A DNA stretch of 64,000 nucleotides. It comes from Ehretia macrophylla (taxonomy: Eukaryota > Streptophyta > Magnoliopsida > Boraginales > Ehretiaceae). Below, in pieces: positions 1 through 12,208 of the stretch. A program made the translations under genes and the position numbers. Location: contig CM075772.1 of NCBI GenBank assembly GCA_037974665.1, positions 39,584,552 to 39,648,551 of the forward strand, written 5' to 3'. Below the pieces are notes generated by a model. That model made no database searches. It was not told the DNA's origin and saw only the letters and a program-made list of their open reading frames with translations. Position 1 is the first letter of the stretch. Every line of letters starts with the position of its first letter.

Positions 1-1516
1 TCAATGTGTTGTAATTAATGTGCATTATGTGATTAATGTGTATTATGTGACAATTGTGTTTTATGTGATCAAAGTGCCTTATATGAAGTTAGTTGTTTAT
101 GTGGTTTTAATTGTTTATAACTAGCTTATGTGAAACAATGTACTTTAGGTGCTCAATGTACTTTAAGTGACCAATTTGAGTTACGTGATAAACTTGTCTT
201 ATGTGAAGTTTGTTGCTTATGTGACTTTAATTGTTTATAACTTACTTTTGTGATATAACCTGTTTATGTGATGTTGGCTTCTTATATGTTGAATTGTGTG
301 TTATGTGATAATGTTGTAATATATGATAATCATGTAATATGTTGGTACTTGTTTTCATGAGATATAATTGTATATATGATATACCTGTAGGTGATTCTTT
401 TGGGTGAAGTAAGGATGACTGCAAGAGTTTTCAGAAATAGAGTTAGGCCATGATTTTGATTTATTATTATTCTAGTAGTTTATCAGTGAGATTTTAATTG
501 TTATGTTTATGGATTTTAGTCTCTGTTTAATGGATCTATTCTTGATGTTCCTTTAGCGAGAATGAAGTTGTTCGAGAAAATAGCAATGCATCTTGATGAT
601 TATAATTACTTTTGTTGCCATGTTTAACTTGTTATTACTTGGAGATGGATCAAAAGTTGAGGTTTCCGTGAGGTTGTGATTAGACACTTTTGGAGTCTCA
701 ACTCATACTATACTTCCTTGAGGTTATTTTAGAATGAATTTATTTGAGGAATTAGTGATGTATATTTGGGAATGGAATGAAGTGTGGTATAACATGTGAA
801 TATTTATACTATTTGGGATTGCTATATTATTAATGGATATTTTGGAGTTTTGATCTTTAAACCTTGGAGCCAATTAGAGTGATTCCTGACTAAAGTTACT
901 TTGTTCAAAGATGTAATTGTTGGGAGATATAATTATTTGAGGAAATAAGAATGCATTTTGGTTACTGGACATTTACTTGCCTACATCAAGCTTTTGGGTT
1001 CTAGGTGGTATGACTTTCTAAATTGTTGATTGGGGATTCTCTTGTGTTATAATGGGTTAGTATGAATCTGTATTGTGTTATCAGAATTTGGAGTCTTCAT
1101 TAGTTAATCTTGTTGGGTAATCGGTGATTTATCTTGTTTAGTGATTGGTCTGGTACGGAATGTAAAATTTTGGAGTGATTTATCTTGTTTGGTGATTGTT
1201 ATGACTCCTTAGGTTCTCTAGATCTCCTTAGTGTCTTGTTTTGGAGGAAGATAGATTGTAGGATTTAACTTGTTGGTATTTAAATGTGTAGGTGGGACAC
1301 CCTTCTTGTGCTTCATAATTCTATCAGTCTTATTATTCTCTTTTACTCTATTCTCAGTTATTTGAGAGAGAGTTACACTTTTCTAGCATATCAATTGTTT
1401 CTTGAAAGTTTTTCTTATTGGATTAATGAATCCTATACTCATTTGACATTGTTTCGATTCTTAACATTCATATTTGATTCTTATAGCAATGTCGCTTATT
1501 GGAGTTAAGGTTTGAG
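1..1516 (+). repeat. Interior of element F, left piece
   Basis: Closely matches 17576-19080 in the complete relative. The first 400 bp consist of irregular repeats of a TATGTGA-like word on a T/G-rich strand; the same style of leader follows the primer-binding site in elements G and A-minus. The rest is AT-rich with no recognisable coding domain. A 74-codon hydrophobic frame (1284-1508) has a counterpart in the relative, but its composition is that of T-rich non-coding DNA. Confidence 0.8.
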
Positions 1517-1646
1517 TGTCACCCCCCAACTCGACCCCACCTATAATCAGTTAGGATACAACAGAATTTCGACAGTATAACGACAGTAATTAAGACACTG
1601 AGGCTCTAAACCAACATCTCATAACATCATACAATCAAACTCCTCA

Positions 1647-4600
1647 TGTGATAACCCGAACCCGGCATGCATTTAATGACATTTAATTGCATTTAATTAA
1701 GTGTTATCTTAAATGTTAGCATTGAATTATGTGTTTATCTTTAGTTAAGCATTTAATTGTAGCTTTATTTTCATATTTCTTTTTGAAGTAATTAAAATAA
1801 TACTTAAGTTAATTATTTTAACGGAATATCACCTACATTTCATATTTATGTCAATCGGTTTTAGTTTTCTTGCACTTAAATGCTCGGATTTCATTTAAAT
1901 GAAAAGTAACTCCGAGCCAGAGTAAATTTTAAACTATGATGCTTTCCAAAAATGATATATTTCTTAGATTCTTTGAGGTTTAATTGTCACTTCTTGGTTG
2001 ACGCAAAGTGCATAGCATATCGAGAGAGATAGTTAGGAAATGAATTCGAGTCCTCAGCAAATAGTGAAACTAGTATTTAGATTACTTAAATTTTATAATT
2101 TAATTGTTGTTAGCTAGAATTAACATTTCCTTAGTTGTTTTAGCTTAAAAATGCATGAAAATAAGTCATTTTGACCAATTTTAAGTTGTTTGACCAAGTA
2201 GCCTTGACCTTTGACCAAATAGTCACCTTAATAAGCTTAAAACATAACAAAATAAAAAAAAACAAAGCAAAGAATCAGAATGCAGCTGGCCGAAAATATG
2301 AAGGAAGAAAAAAAAAACCTTTCAACTTCAATTCTTTGATTTTTCGCGTGAGCTTGCACGGGGTGGTTTCCGAGGCATCCTACGAGGTTTTCCTAGCGTC
2401 TAGGAGCGTCTAAGTTGAGGGTTTCATCATTATTTGCACATTTGAAAAATATATGTCTAAACTTTAATTTTTAGAACTTATGCGTAGATTGTTGTTTTAA
2501 TCGTTATTTGCACATTTGCATCCTTTATTTGCGCACCTCTTTCTATGCCTTATTAATTGTCTTCTTAAATTACTATTCACTCCGTTTTTAAACTGCATTC
2601 TATTAGTTAATTAGTATTTTTATTAAATCATATTAATTGTTAAAGTAGTGGGAAAAATGTGCAATTGAGCTAGAGGCGATAGAAGAGCTCGTTTAGAAAA
2701 TAATTTTTGTAGTTGAATGAATAGTGTTACGTAACATAACTTAGGGAATGAATTAGCTAGCATTCATTTTACTATCTAGGCTCGTTTTAAGCTAACTAAG
2801 CGCATTTAGTGAACCATTTAAGCAAGCAACTTAGCCCCATTTAATATATAACTCACACAACACACACATTAGCTCATAACTTAGCAAAAAAAAAAAAAAA
2901 AGAGAGCATGCTGAAAACACTGTAGCAAATCCGAGAATTGCATTGGAGAAGAAATAGAGTTTTTTTGCTCAACAAATCCTCATTCCAAGCCAAGCCAAGC
3001 TAGGTGCAAGTGGTTTAGGGTGTCTACTAACCTCCTAGGAGCTCCTACGCGCATTGGTGAGGGATTTCACGGCTTATTTTTGCATTTTAAAATAGTTGCT
3101 ATTTTCTTGATTTGTTGAAAATGTGTTCAAATGCTATTGTATTGATTATCTATGCTATTATACCTTGTATATGAGTGTTAGAGAACATATTTGAGCCATC
3201 GTTTCGCAATTTAAACGGTTAGAATCGTTAGTTTGATTTTTAGGGTGAATAGTGACGTTTTTCTAGGGTTTTGCGTAATTGCTCGAATTAGCTTGATTAA
3301 AGGCTTCTAATAGATGCCTTAGGTGCTAGTGAAGGTAATCTAATAGCCACGTGCACTTGCATTGTCCTTAAATCGCTAAAAATGTAAAATAGTCGACTTT
3401 AATTTGGGGCTTTCGGGGTTAATGCGAATTCGGGTGAATTCGGGCTTCAATTCTAGTATCCTTAGGCTACCTAGGTGCTATAGAAGCCTTGATATCCTTT
3501 GTTTGAAGCCCGGACATTGTATGTGTAGTTTAAAGCCATAAGAGGGAATTTAGGGCTTTCGGGGTAATCGCAGCCATTTGAATGAGTTAGAGGGTTGAGA
3601 GGGTACCTTGAGGGTTAGTTAGAAGGTTGGGAGAGTTTCCTTTGAAAATGGAATCATTAACCTTGGTTTGGAAGAGAAATAGTTTGAAAAACAAAGGGGT
3701 TTAGGTGCAATTTCGGTTGACTCACACTTCTAAACCCATGGCATGACTCCTTAAGTGTTTATATGTGGTTTCAAGTTGATTTGGAGCTTTTGGTATGATT
3801 CTATGCTTATTTTGTATATGTTCCTTTGTAAACTGCTTATTCGCTTCTATAATTGCTTCTATGCTAATTGCCTCGAGGTCAACCTACTTTGTTGATCCTC
3901 ATATGTGTTAATGCTTATATTATTGCTATTAACTTGCCATTGTTAAGTGCATTGCATAGTGGTTGCGCAACCATAGTGTCAGGGGCGGATGTGTTGAATA
4001 TCGGCTGGGCGGCAGAGGGCTTGCCGGTGGATATTCAAACTCCGTGCCCTATTCCCTCATTCGCCTGGTCCGGAGATTGCCAGGGGATGTTGGGTCGTAG
4101 GATATTCGGGGTACATCCGGAGTACACCCACTGGAGTATTTGGGGATTATGCTGGCTTATCGTGATCGTGCTCGTGGTTTGTAGATCGTGAATGAAGACC
4201 AGTGAAGATTGGTGTATAGGGGATTGTGTGAAATGTATCCTTTTAAATGTGTGGTTACTTATGTTATCATTTCTTCTTAAATTGTCTAAGTGATATTGTT
4301 ATATAACTGTATTATCTGTTGCATTGCACGCCCCGGGACTATATCCCTCACTGGGCAACAGTGGTTGCTCATACCTCGCTAACATGTTTCAGGTGGCACA
4401 GTTGGTGGAGTTGCCTTAGCTGCTGTGTGATATTTGTCTGAGGTGGATGTGCTTTCTGGTTGCTATGTGAAGAATTTGTTGTCCTATGTATAATCTATTT
4501 TGGGGCCTTAAAGCTCATGTATGTATTTGAGTAATATGTAAGCTGGAAGTCTGATAATGTAGTAGCAGTGGTAATTCTATGGCTTGTAATAACTTATATT

Positions 4601-5083
4601 TCTATTTCTAGTTGCTTTGCATGCTTGGGAGTGAATGGCTTAGTGTAGAATGTTTTATCTCTAAGTATGTTTTAATGTTATCCTAGAATGGCATGGTTAT
4701 TAGACTATATTATAAATAAGTTACTTGCATGCTTGTGTGGTTTTGGAACTGTTGTTTGCTTCAAGGCTCGGATGGCCTTGAATCTTTAAATATTTAGCCA
4801 TGAAAAGTTTGTTTATCTTGTAGTTACCTTATTTGAGAATTTACAGGTTTTCAGAATGTCCATAGTACAGGGGAAACTCTGTCCGTTTTTCCCCTAAAAT
4901 TTTGTGACCGGGTTTGGTATTGGGTTGAGAATAGCATGGTTATTAGAGCCTCCGGTCTCGTGAGGGATCGGGGCGTTACAGACTCCGTCCGTTTTCCCTG
5001 AAAATTTATGCCCGGGTTTGGTTTGGGTTGTGATTAGATCGATTGATAGAACTCTCGGTCTCGAGAGGGATTGAGGTGTTACA
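1647..5083 (+). repeat. 5' LTR of element B, chimeric with a family C LTR
   Basis: The ends (1647 to about 2510, and 4981-5083) match the 3' LTR of the same element. The middle (about 2515-4980) instead matches the solo LTR at 45229-47746 over nearly its whole length and ends in the family C terminus GGGGCGTTACA. The B sequence corresponding to about 8000-9744 is replaced in this copy. No target duplication was found around the C segment, so recombination or template switching seems likelier than a simple insertion. Confidence 0.8.
2515..4980 (+). repeat. Family C LTR segment inside the B 5' LTR
   Basis: Matches the reverse complement of 45229-47746 apart from about 40 bp at its left end. 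It carries the C-type GC-rich island (about 3955-4150), a donor-like site at 3056/3057 and an acceptor-like site at 4392/4393. The 107-codon frame within the GC island (3868-4191) is described under rejected items. Confidence 0.8.
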
Positions 5084-7135
5084 AGTGGTATCAGAGCTTG
5101 TCTAGCTCATAAGCTGGGACAGGGTCCTCGGTCTGGTGGGTAGTGATCCTTGAATGTGTGCTTGATAAGTGTGTCTTGAAAGTGTATGCTTTTTATGTGA
5201 GATTGTGTGTCTTGACTTGAATGTATGCACCTATGTGATATAGTTATGTGTTATGTGTAAATTGTGTGCTAAGTGAAGCGAAATATCTAGTTGTACATTG
5301 AATTGATCTATTGAATTGGCATCGTGAATTGAATCGACCTCGTGAATTGTTATTTGCTTGAAGTATTGCTTGTAATGTGTGTATAGAATGTCTTGAATTA
5401 GCTATGCCGTGGTTTGAATTGATTATGTTGTGCTTGACTTGATTGCCATGCTTGGGTGACTTTGTTGAATAAACTGTTTTACAAACTTGCTTGCATAATA
5501 GTTTAAGGCATGTGTATAACTGTGATATATTGGCATTCATACATGTCCTATGGAAATGGTAAGTAAGTCCTCTTCATCCCCTAAAGAAAGTGGTTCACAG
5601 TTGGCCTTTCAAGGTGTATGGATTGGCAGGAAATGAATGGTATTTGACTAGTCTTTATTTGGGAGTTGGTGTTTCCTTTTGGAGCTCGGATATTGGCAAA
5701 TCTCTATAGTCCTTCTCTGTGCTTAATAGTTGTGAAAAAAGATTACTTTCTTTGGGGTTTCGGTATGATGGCTCTTGGTAGCATTCTTTGGCTTCCTTAT
5801 TGGGTATTCTTTGGAACTTCTGTTGGCACTTCTTGGTAGCCTTGGCTGTTGGGGTTCCTCTAAGATTATCTCCTATGCTTAGAAAAATGACTTTCTTTGG
5901 AGTTCTACATGATAACTCTTTGGAGCATCTTCTTAATATTTCCTTGTTGGGCATTCATCGAGTTTTTCTATAATGGCATTCGTGGAAGACTAGGTTGGGA
6001 TTTTAATCAACCTTTGGTGTTCTTTCTGCATTCTTATGGGGAACTTTGATTTGAGTCTACTTACAATGATCAGCTTTGCGTGAGGCGTACTATTTTGGTA
6101 TTCTTTGTGGACATTTCTCAGTGGATTTGACAATCGGAGTTCTTATTGGACTTGCTGCATAATATTGTCTACAATATCTTTGTTCTGGTCTTTCTTGATA
6201 TTTTATTGGCAATCGTGATTGGAAATCTTCAATAGCATATGGTGTACCTGCACGGCATTTCCTCTGGTATTTCACCCAATATTCGATAGCAATATTATTT
6301 TGGGAATCTACTTGGTTATTCAGCTTGGTGTTCATTCATGGACTTTTGATAAGTATATATATGTTGGCATACATTTTGGATTTCCTAATCAGATGCTTCT
6401 AGAGCTATATATTGAAAGACTTCCTTGAAACTTCTGTAATATGATTGACTGGATTTCTTGTTTGGAGTCTTCCCGAGTGGTACTTGGGATTCTTGGTTAG
6501 ACTCTGCCTCAGATTGTTTATTGGTATGTTCTTGGTACTTTTAGTTGGGATTCTATTATGGCATTCTCTAGGATCCTTAGTGGCCATTTATTTAGCATTT
6601 ACTTATTGGGCAAACTTGGCTACATTCTTACCGGAGCATTGTTCGGTGCGCACTCTACTGGCGTCCTTCATGGCAAGCTGTATAAAGGTTGCACTCGGCA
6701 AATGGCGAAGAGGTCTTGGAGCTTGGTCTTATATGTGCTGCATCTATTTTGGCCATCCTTTGACTTCCTTATTTGATACTTGTTGGATTTTTATAGAGGA
6801 TTCGTATATTGGTAATATCTACAGTATCTTTGCTTTAGTCTTTATTGGCATCTTCTCGGCACTCTTAGTGGGGAATTCTCTTATGATATTCTTGACCAGC
6901 GGAATTCTTATTTGGATTTCAAGATGGTATTTTCAATTAAACCTTTATTTGGCCTTATTGTTTTAGAGTTTCCAGTCAGTACTATTGGGGCTTTTTAGTA
7001 AGGTGTTCTTTGAGTGTTCTTATTCGGTGTCTTGTTCAGCAACCAATGAAGAGTGGTCAGAGTTGGATTTCAGATGATGCAGAGTTCTATTGGAAGAAGA
7101 ATTGCAAGGACGCAATTGTTTTAAGGGGGGAAGAA
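5084..7135 (+). repeat. Interior of element B, non-coding
   Basis: About 2.05 kb. Just after the PBS is a compact GC-richer block with a small palindromic hairpin (GGAC-AGG-GTCC at 5117-5127), followed by T/G-rich words such as GTGAATTG and TTATGTG. The second half (5600-7000) is T-rich with irregular recurrences of words like TTGGGATTCTT. That composition gives long hydrophobic frames (for example 6445-6966), but no domain is recognisable. The counterparts at 51489-52493, 55032-56597 and 59446-60993 share the same blocks. Confidence 0.75.
5086..5097 (+). other. Primer-binding site of element B (tRNA-Met type)
   Basis: TGGTATCAGAGC, two bases after the LTR end, is complementary to the 3' end of plant initiator tRNA-Met, the usual primer of many plant LTR elements. 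Confidence 0.9.
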
Positions 7136-9848
7136 TGTGATAACCCGAACCCGGCATGCATTTAATGACATTTAATTGCATTTAATTAAGTGTTATCTTA
7201 AATGTTAGCATTGAATTATGTGTTTATCTTTAGTTAAACATTTAATTGTAGCTTTATTTTCATATTTCTTTTGGAAGTAATTAAAATAATACTTGAGTTA
7301 ATTATTTTAACGGAATATCACCTACATTTCATATTTATGTCAATCGGTTTTAGTTTTCTTGCACTTAAATGCTCGGATTTCAATTAAATGAAAAGTAACT
7401 CCGAGCCAGAGTAAATTTTAAACTATGATGCTTTCCAAAAATGATATATTTCTTAGATTCTTTTAGGTTTAATTGTCACTTCTTGGTTGACGCAAAGTGC
7501 ATAGCATATCAAGATAGATAGTTAGGAAATGAATTCGAGTCCTCAGCAAATAGTGAAACTAGTATTTAGATGACTTAAATTTTATAATTTAATTGTTGTT
7601 AGCTAGAATTAACATTTCCTTAGTTGTTTTAGCTTAAAAATGCATGAAAATAAGTCATTTTGACCAATGTTGAGTTGTTTGACCAAGTAGCCTTGACCTT
7701 TGACCAAATAGTCACCTTAATAAGCTTAAAACATAACAAAATATAATAAAAAAAAACAAAGCAAAGAATCAGAATGCAGCTGGCCGAAAATATGAAGGAA
7801 GAAAAAAAAAACCTTTCAACTTCAATTCTTTGATTTTTTGCGTAAGCTTGCACGGGGTGGTTTCTGAGGCGTCCTACGAGGTTTTCCTAGCATCTAGGAG
7901 CGTCTAAGGTGAGGGTTTCATCATTATTTGCGCATTTGAAAAATGTATGTCTAAACTTTAATTTTTAGAACTTATGCGTAGATTGTTGTTTTAATCGTTT
8001 TGTTGCTTAAAGAATGTTCCTTGTTGATTGTAGAACATGTATTTATAGCTTTTTAGCATTTTCTTCGGTTGAAAATCAAAATTGCTATTTAAATTGATTA
8101 ATGAATAGTAATTAGTGAATAGGAAATTCCCGTTTCGATGAAGTTGCTCCGTTACGCGTTCTGTTGATGTAGGAAGATGCTAGATATGCTAGAATGCCTA
8201 AATGCGTGGTTTAATTGGAATATATAATGGAAAAATGGAGAAAAACGGCTTAGTGAAATTCGGGGTCGTTTAGGTCGAGTTTGGCATTTTCTCGTTTTGC
8301 GTGTTGGCATTGTTTCGGGAGACCATGGAAGCACTTTTGGTGCGATTATGGCGTTGGTTGGGTGTTTGATTGGTATAGTTATAGTTCAAACGAGCAAAGG
8401 GGGGGGGGGGGGAAATCGGGACTTTGCGTGAATTCTAGGGTAAAGTAGGGTTTCGGGGTCCTTAGACGTGCCTTATGGTGACCTAGAAGTCGGTTTCCAG
8501 AACTCGTGGGTCGTTTGAAAATGGTAGTGTTTTGTTAGTTGGGGCCGATTTGTGATTTTGCTTGTTATCTTGATATTATGCCTATAGAATGCTTAGGGTT
8601 ACTTGATATACTTGTTTAATTGGTGTTATTGTAGCTTATTATTGCTTGTTATGCTTGAAAAGTTAGTTGAATGCTAGTATTGTTTGTGATTGCTTGTTAT
8701 CTCGTTTGTTGGCACTAGTTTGTATTGTTGTGCTATCACTCGTTTATTGCCTTGTATCGAGTCTTGCATTGCATAGTGTCTCGTGCGTGAGTGATGGGCC
8801 TCTCTGCGTAGCCTTGGGTTGCCAGTGTTGGTTGCTCTAGCTCCGCTGCTATTCCCTTTCTCACTTGGGTTGCCTCCCAGGGAGATTTGGGTCGTAGAAT
8901 TGATGGATACTTCTGGGGTATTCCAAACTGGTGTTATAAAGTGGATGCGCGCTTATTGTCATCGTTGTCAACATCAAGCTCGAGATTGATGTATCGCTCG
9001 TCAAATGGTATATTGCTCGTAAGAGTGAACCATAACCTTCAGAGTGTGGTATAGCTTTGAATGGTTGTGTTAATGCTTTCAATAATTGCTCATTGTATTG
9101 ATTGTTTGTCTTGGTTGCTTGTTTATCAGTTATATTGCTTAACTGTCTTATTTGCATTGCACGACTTTCTTTCTCTCCAATTCGATATCTGTCTCGCCCT
9201 CACTGAGTATACGTGGTGTGTATACTCACTCCTCACCACCACATTTCAGGAAATGTCATGTTAGCTGGAAGTTTGTGATTTCGTGAAAGTTGGTTGCCTG
9301 AAGAGTTATCTTGCGTGCCTATGTGGCTTGGGTGTCGAAGTTGTGAAGATATATGCTTTCATATGTTGTATGTATTTAATGCCAAAAAGTATGTAATTTA
9401 AGTTCCATTAGATTGTTAAAGTAGTTTGATAAGTTAGATTATGTATCTAGTTATTATAATTTAACTTCAAATGCATGTTTGTAATGTCCAAAAGAAAAGA
9501 ATTAGAATGGCATGATAGTTTATTTTATGTAGTAGCTTAGTATGGTTTAGTTGCCTAGTTTGAGTGTACTTGTCAAAAATGAAAAGAGATAGGTTAGCTT
9601 TTAAATTGGAAACGTATATATACTTGCTGAGTTTAATTGTTGAGAACCAAGGCTCGGATGGCCTTCAGGTGTTTGTATGGTTGGACTCGGTGTTGGTCCA
9701 CTTATATGCTGTTGCAGGTTTTACATTTCGCCTAGAAATAGGGGAGACTCCGTCCGTTTTCCCTGAAAATTTATGCCCGGGTTTGGTTTGGGTTATGATT
9801 AGATCGATTGATAGAACTCCCGGTCTTTAGAGGGATCGGGGTGTTACA
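7136..9848 (+). repeat. 3' LTR of element B
   Basis: 2713 bp, starting TGTGATAACCCG and ending GGGTGTTACA. It contains a donor-like site (CTAAG/GTGAGG, intron start 7909), a GC-rich island (about 8760-8940) and an acceptor-like site (ACATTTCAG/G, intron end 9249) after a C/T-rich stretch. A run of 14 G lies at 8399-8412. Confidence 0.9.
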
Positions 9849-10119
9849 CCTCAACCAAACAACAATCAATTCCTCAATACCATTAACAATATACAACATA
9901 ACCATATTATACAATAATCATTCTTAGACGATCCATTCATAGTTATACGCCTCCGTTCCAACATAATACCTTAACTTTAACATACATATCAAAATAGACT
10001 ATAAACCAATTTAATAATCTAAACAAGGTCAAAAGAAGACTACTAAACCATTATACATAAGTCTTTATACTAAGGTAGGTTTTACAATACACATCATATT
10101 ACAATAACTATAAACAATC

Positions 10120-10221
10120 TCATGCCAAAGACTCCTGCACATAAGACTCATCCACGTAAGGCACATTTTCCCCTTCAGGAGGCATGTACCCATAATCTTG
10201 CTCAAGGACACCTGTATGCAT
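10120..10221 (-). CDS. Conserved short ORF in family A LTR, copy 1 (33 codons)
   Basis: Starts ATG-CAT-ACA (M-H-T) and ends in a stop after 33 codons. Recognisable core: D-Y-G-Y then N-V-P-Y-V-D-E-S-Y. The same frame with the same start and stop is intact in all six A-type LTR copies of the window (16806-16916, 22046-22156, 25269-25370, 30451-30552, 35482-35583), with several third-position differences. The peptide is acidic, has no membrane segment and matches nothing I recognise. It lies where R/U5 would be expected, upstream of the PBS when in a 5' LTR. Translation is unproven. Confidence 0.35.
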   Translation of the reverse strand: MHTGVLEQDYGYMPPEGENVPYVDESYVQESLA

Positions 10222-12208
10222 GCAATAATAGAGAGTGAGCTCATATCAAACAAGCTCAGTTAGGATCCGATAGATCTCGAACAGTATTTACTATACTCCT
10301 TGGAAATGATTCTTTGAGCAAGTAAACACACAAATAAACATCAATAACAATATAAACGCATAACTATAGTGACCAATCAATAAACGATACTCAATTTGGT
10401 GTAGCTCCAAAGGCGATCACGATCTCAACCATTCTTCTTATAACCCCCCATTACTCACACACCCAAGGTACCTCACTAGCCTCGCCCTCCATGACACCTC
10501 CGTCATGCGAGTTGGAGGTAGTCTCTGATAGTCATGCCGTTATCAACCCGACAGCCCAACGCTGTCCGAGGGGTGGCACACACATACCAAGACTCAACAA
10601 TAATGATAAGCATCATTCACAGGAGGATAATCTAGCAGAATTTCCTATCTCCCGGTTCATCAATCATCAATCAATAATCATCAATTTTCATCAATATAAC
10701 ATCAATATAACATCAAGTAATTAATTAAACAACAAACAACTAAGTTAGATGACAAAGTAGGCCATCCAACTTAACATGCATGAAACACGCAATCTAACCC
10801 TAGTCTAACCATTAACAACTCACAATTCAATCACTCAAATACCACCCAATCAACTAAAGGGTCAATTCAACAATTTAAAAAAAGACAACCTAAACTTCAA
10901 ATAATCATATCTTACATTCTACTAATCCAAACAACTCCAAATCAGTTTCAAATGCTCACCCATTCAATCAACTACATTAACCATCTCGGAAACCAACCAA
11001 GACACATCAAAATCAAGCCCAACAACCCTAAAACCTCAATGCACCTAGGCTGAAATTTCTGGATTTTTACCCAAACATCGCAATCAAAGATTCGGCATTA
11101 TAACAGCGTTACCACGTAATTAACAAACTTTTAAAAATCGACGACAATCGATTCCAACCTCAACAACTCAAGATATTCATCAAATGGCCAATCTATCAAC
11201 TTTAAATACCCGAAAATAAATAATTTCGCTACAATGGTTCTAATCTCGTAGTAATACATATAAACGATCCTTAGCATGCGCTGAGCAATAATATAACTTC
11301 AAATTAACATTCTAATGGTTCAATAATCGATTATATGCAAAAACATAAGAAATGACTTTTGAGATCTATAATTTTTCTCTCACCTTTGATGCGATATAAG
11401 CCTAGATATGCATGCAATGCGTGCCCAATAAGCGGAATCCAACTTGGCACGAAATTCTACGGACAAAAACAAGATTTTCTATGAAAAATTGTTTTGAAAA
11501 CTTGAAGAAAAGCTTTGTTTTTTTCCTCTATGGCTCTTGGCCATGTATGTTTTTTTGAGTGTATTTTGTGTTTTTTTTTGTGTGTGTTGATGAACTATTA
11601 TGCATATAAGGCTTGGTCAAATAAAATAAAAGAAAGTCAAAGTTAGTTTTTAGTCCTTTAATTGTTTTTCTAGTCTTTTAATTCATTTCTTGAGTATTTC
11701 ATGCTCAACTAACAAATTAACACTTAAATTAATTCTAGACAATATATTTTAGGTGACAAAGAAATTTACATTAAAACAGTTTCACCCGAGTCTGCTTAAA
11801 ACTCGTTTTCTTGCAAAAGAAAGTGTAAAAATTTTTAAAATTTCAAAATCGATTCCAAATCCGTTTTAATCAAACACGGGTCTATTAATACTCGAGGGCT
11901 AGGTTTTCAGACATTTAAAACACTCCTGTAAACATTTTAGCGGACAAGTGTTTGAAAATACTATTCACCAAAACCGGTGATAAAATTTCTAACTCCGTTT
12001 TTTATGAAAATTTCATGAATACACACTTAGCATGTATTAGGAGTATTAATCACATATTTAACACATTCTAAGTCATATAGCACATAAATAGGTCAATTCA
12101 CGCAAATCGAGATAAAGCAAAATATGGCATCTCATATTCTCCCCCATTTAAAGAAATTTCGTCCCCAAAATTCTTACTTGCTGAACGGAAAAGATCTGGA
12201 TACTGCTG

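Larger units (their letters stand above)
1647..9848 (+). mobile_element. Element B: non-coding long-LTR retrotransposon (LARD-like)
   Basis: LTRs at 1647-5083 and 7136-9848 flank a short interior (5084-7135). PBS TGGTATCAGAGC lies at 5086-5097 and a polypurine tract (TTAAGGGGGGAAGAA) at 7121-7135. Target duplication CCTCA on both sides. The first about 860 bp of the two LTRs are very similar (about 97-98 percent by eye), pointing to a fairly young insertion. The 5' LTR is about 700 bp longer because its middle is replaced by family C LTR sequence. No gag or pol domain is present, so the element must have moved with proteins of another element. Relatives form the array at 51128-63840 and the solo LTR at 44759-49833. 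Confidence 0.9.
1517..12136 (-). repeat. 3' LTR of A-minus, split by element B
   Basis: The LTR is 1517-1646 plus 9854-12136, about 2.41 kb, and matches the 5' LTR at 24875-27307. Element B (1647-9848) sits between the two pieces with the duplicated target CCTCA at 1642-1646 and 9849-9853. The LTR contains the family A micro-ORF (10120-10221) and the GC-rich island near 10430-10580. Confidence 0.9.

Noticed and set aside
1284-1508. 74-codon frame also present at 18840-19076
   Set aside because: Non-coding interior of the F-type elements. The two copies have different starts and lack a recognisable domain.
3868-4191. 107-codon frame, with a near-identical one at 46063-46338 on the minus strand
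   Set aside because: Both lie in the GC-rich island of family C LTRs. The similarity is explained by the LTRs being copies; there is no start context and no known domain.
6445-6966. 173-codon hydrophobic frame, possible membrane protein
   Set aside because: It lies in the T-rich interior of element B. Its hydrophobicity follows from T-richness, the array copies do not keep it at this length, and no family was recognised.
10491-10724. 77-codon frame repeated at 25640-25873 and, on the other strand, 29917-30183
   Set aside because: These are antisense readings of the family A GC island in separate LTR copies. They are copies of one LTR rather than separate genes, and end in low-complexity N/H/I-rich sequence.
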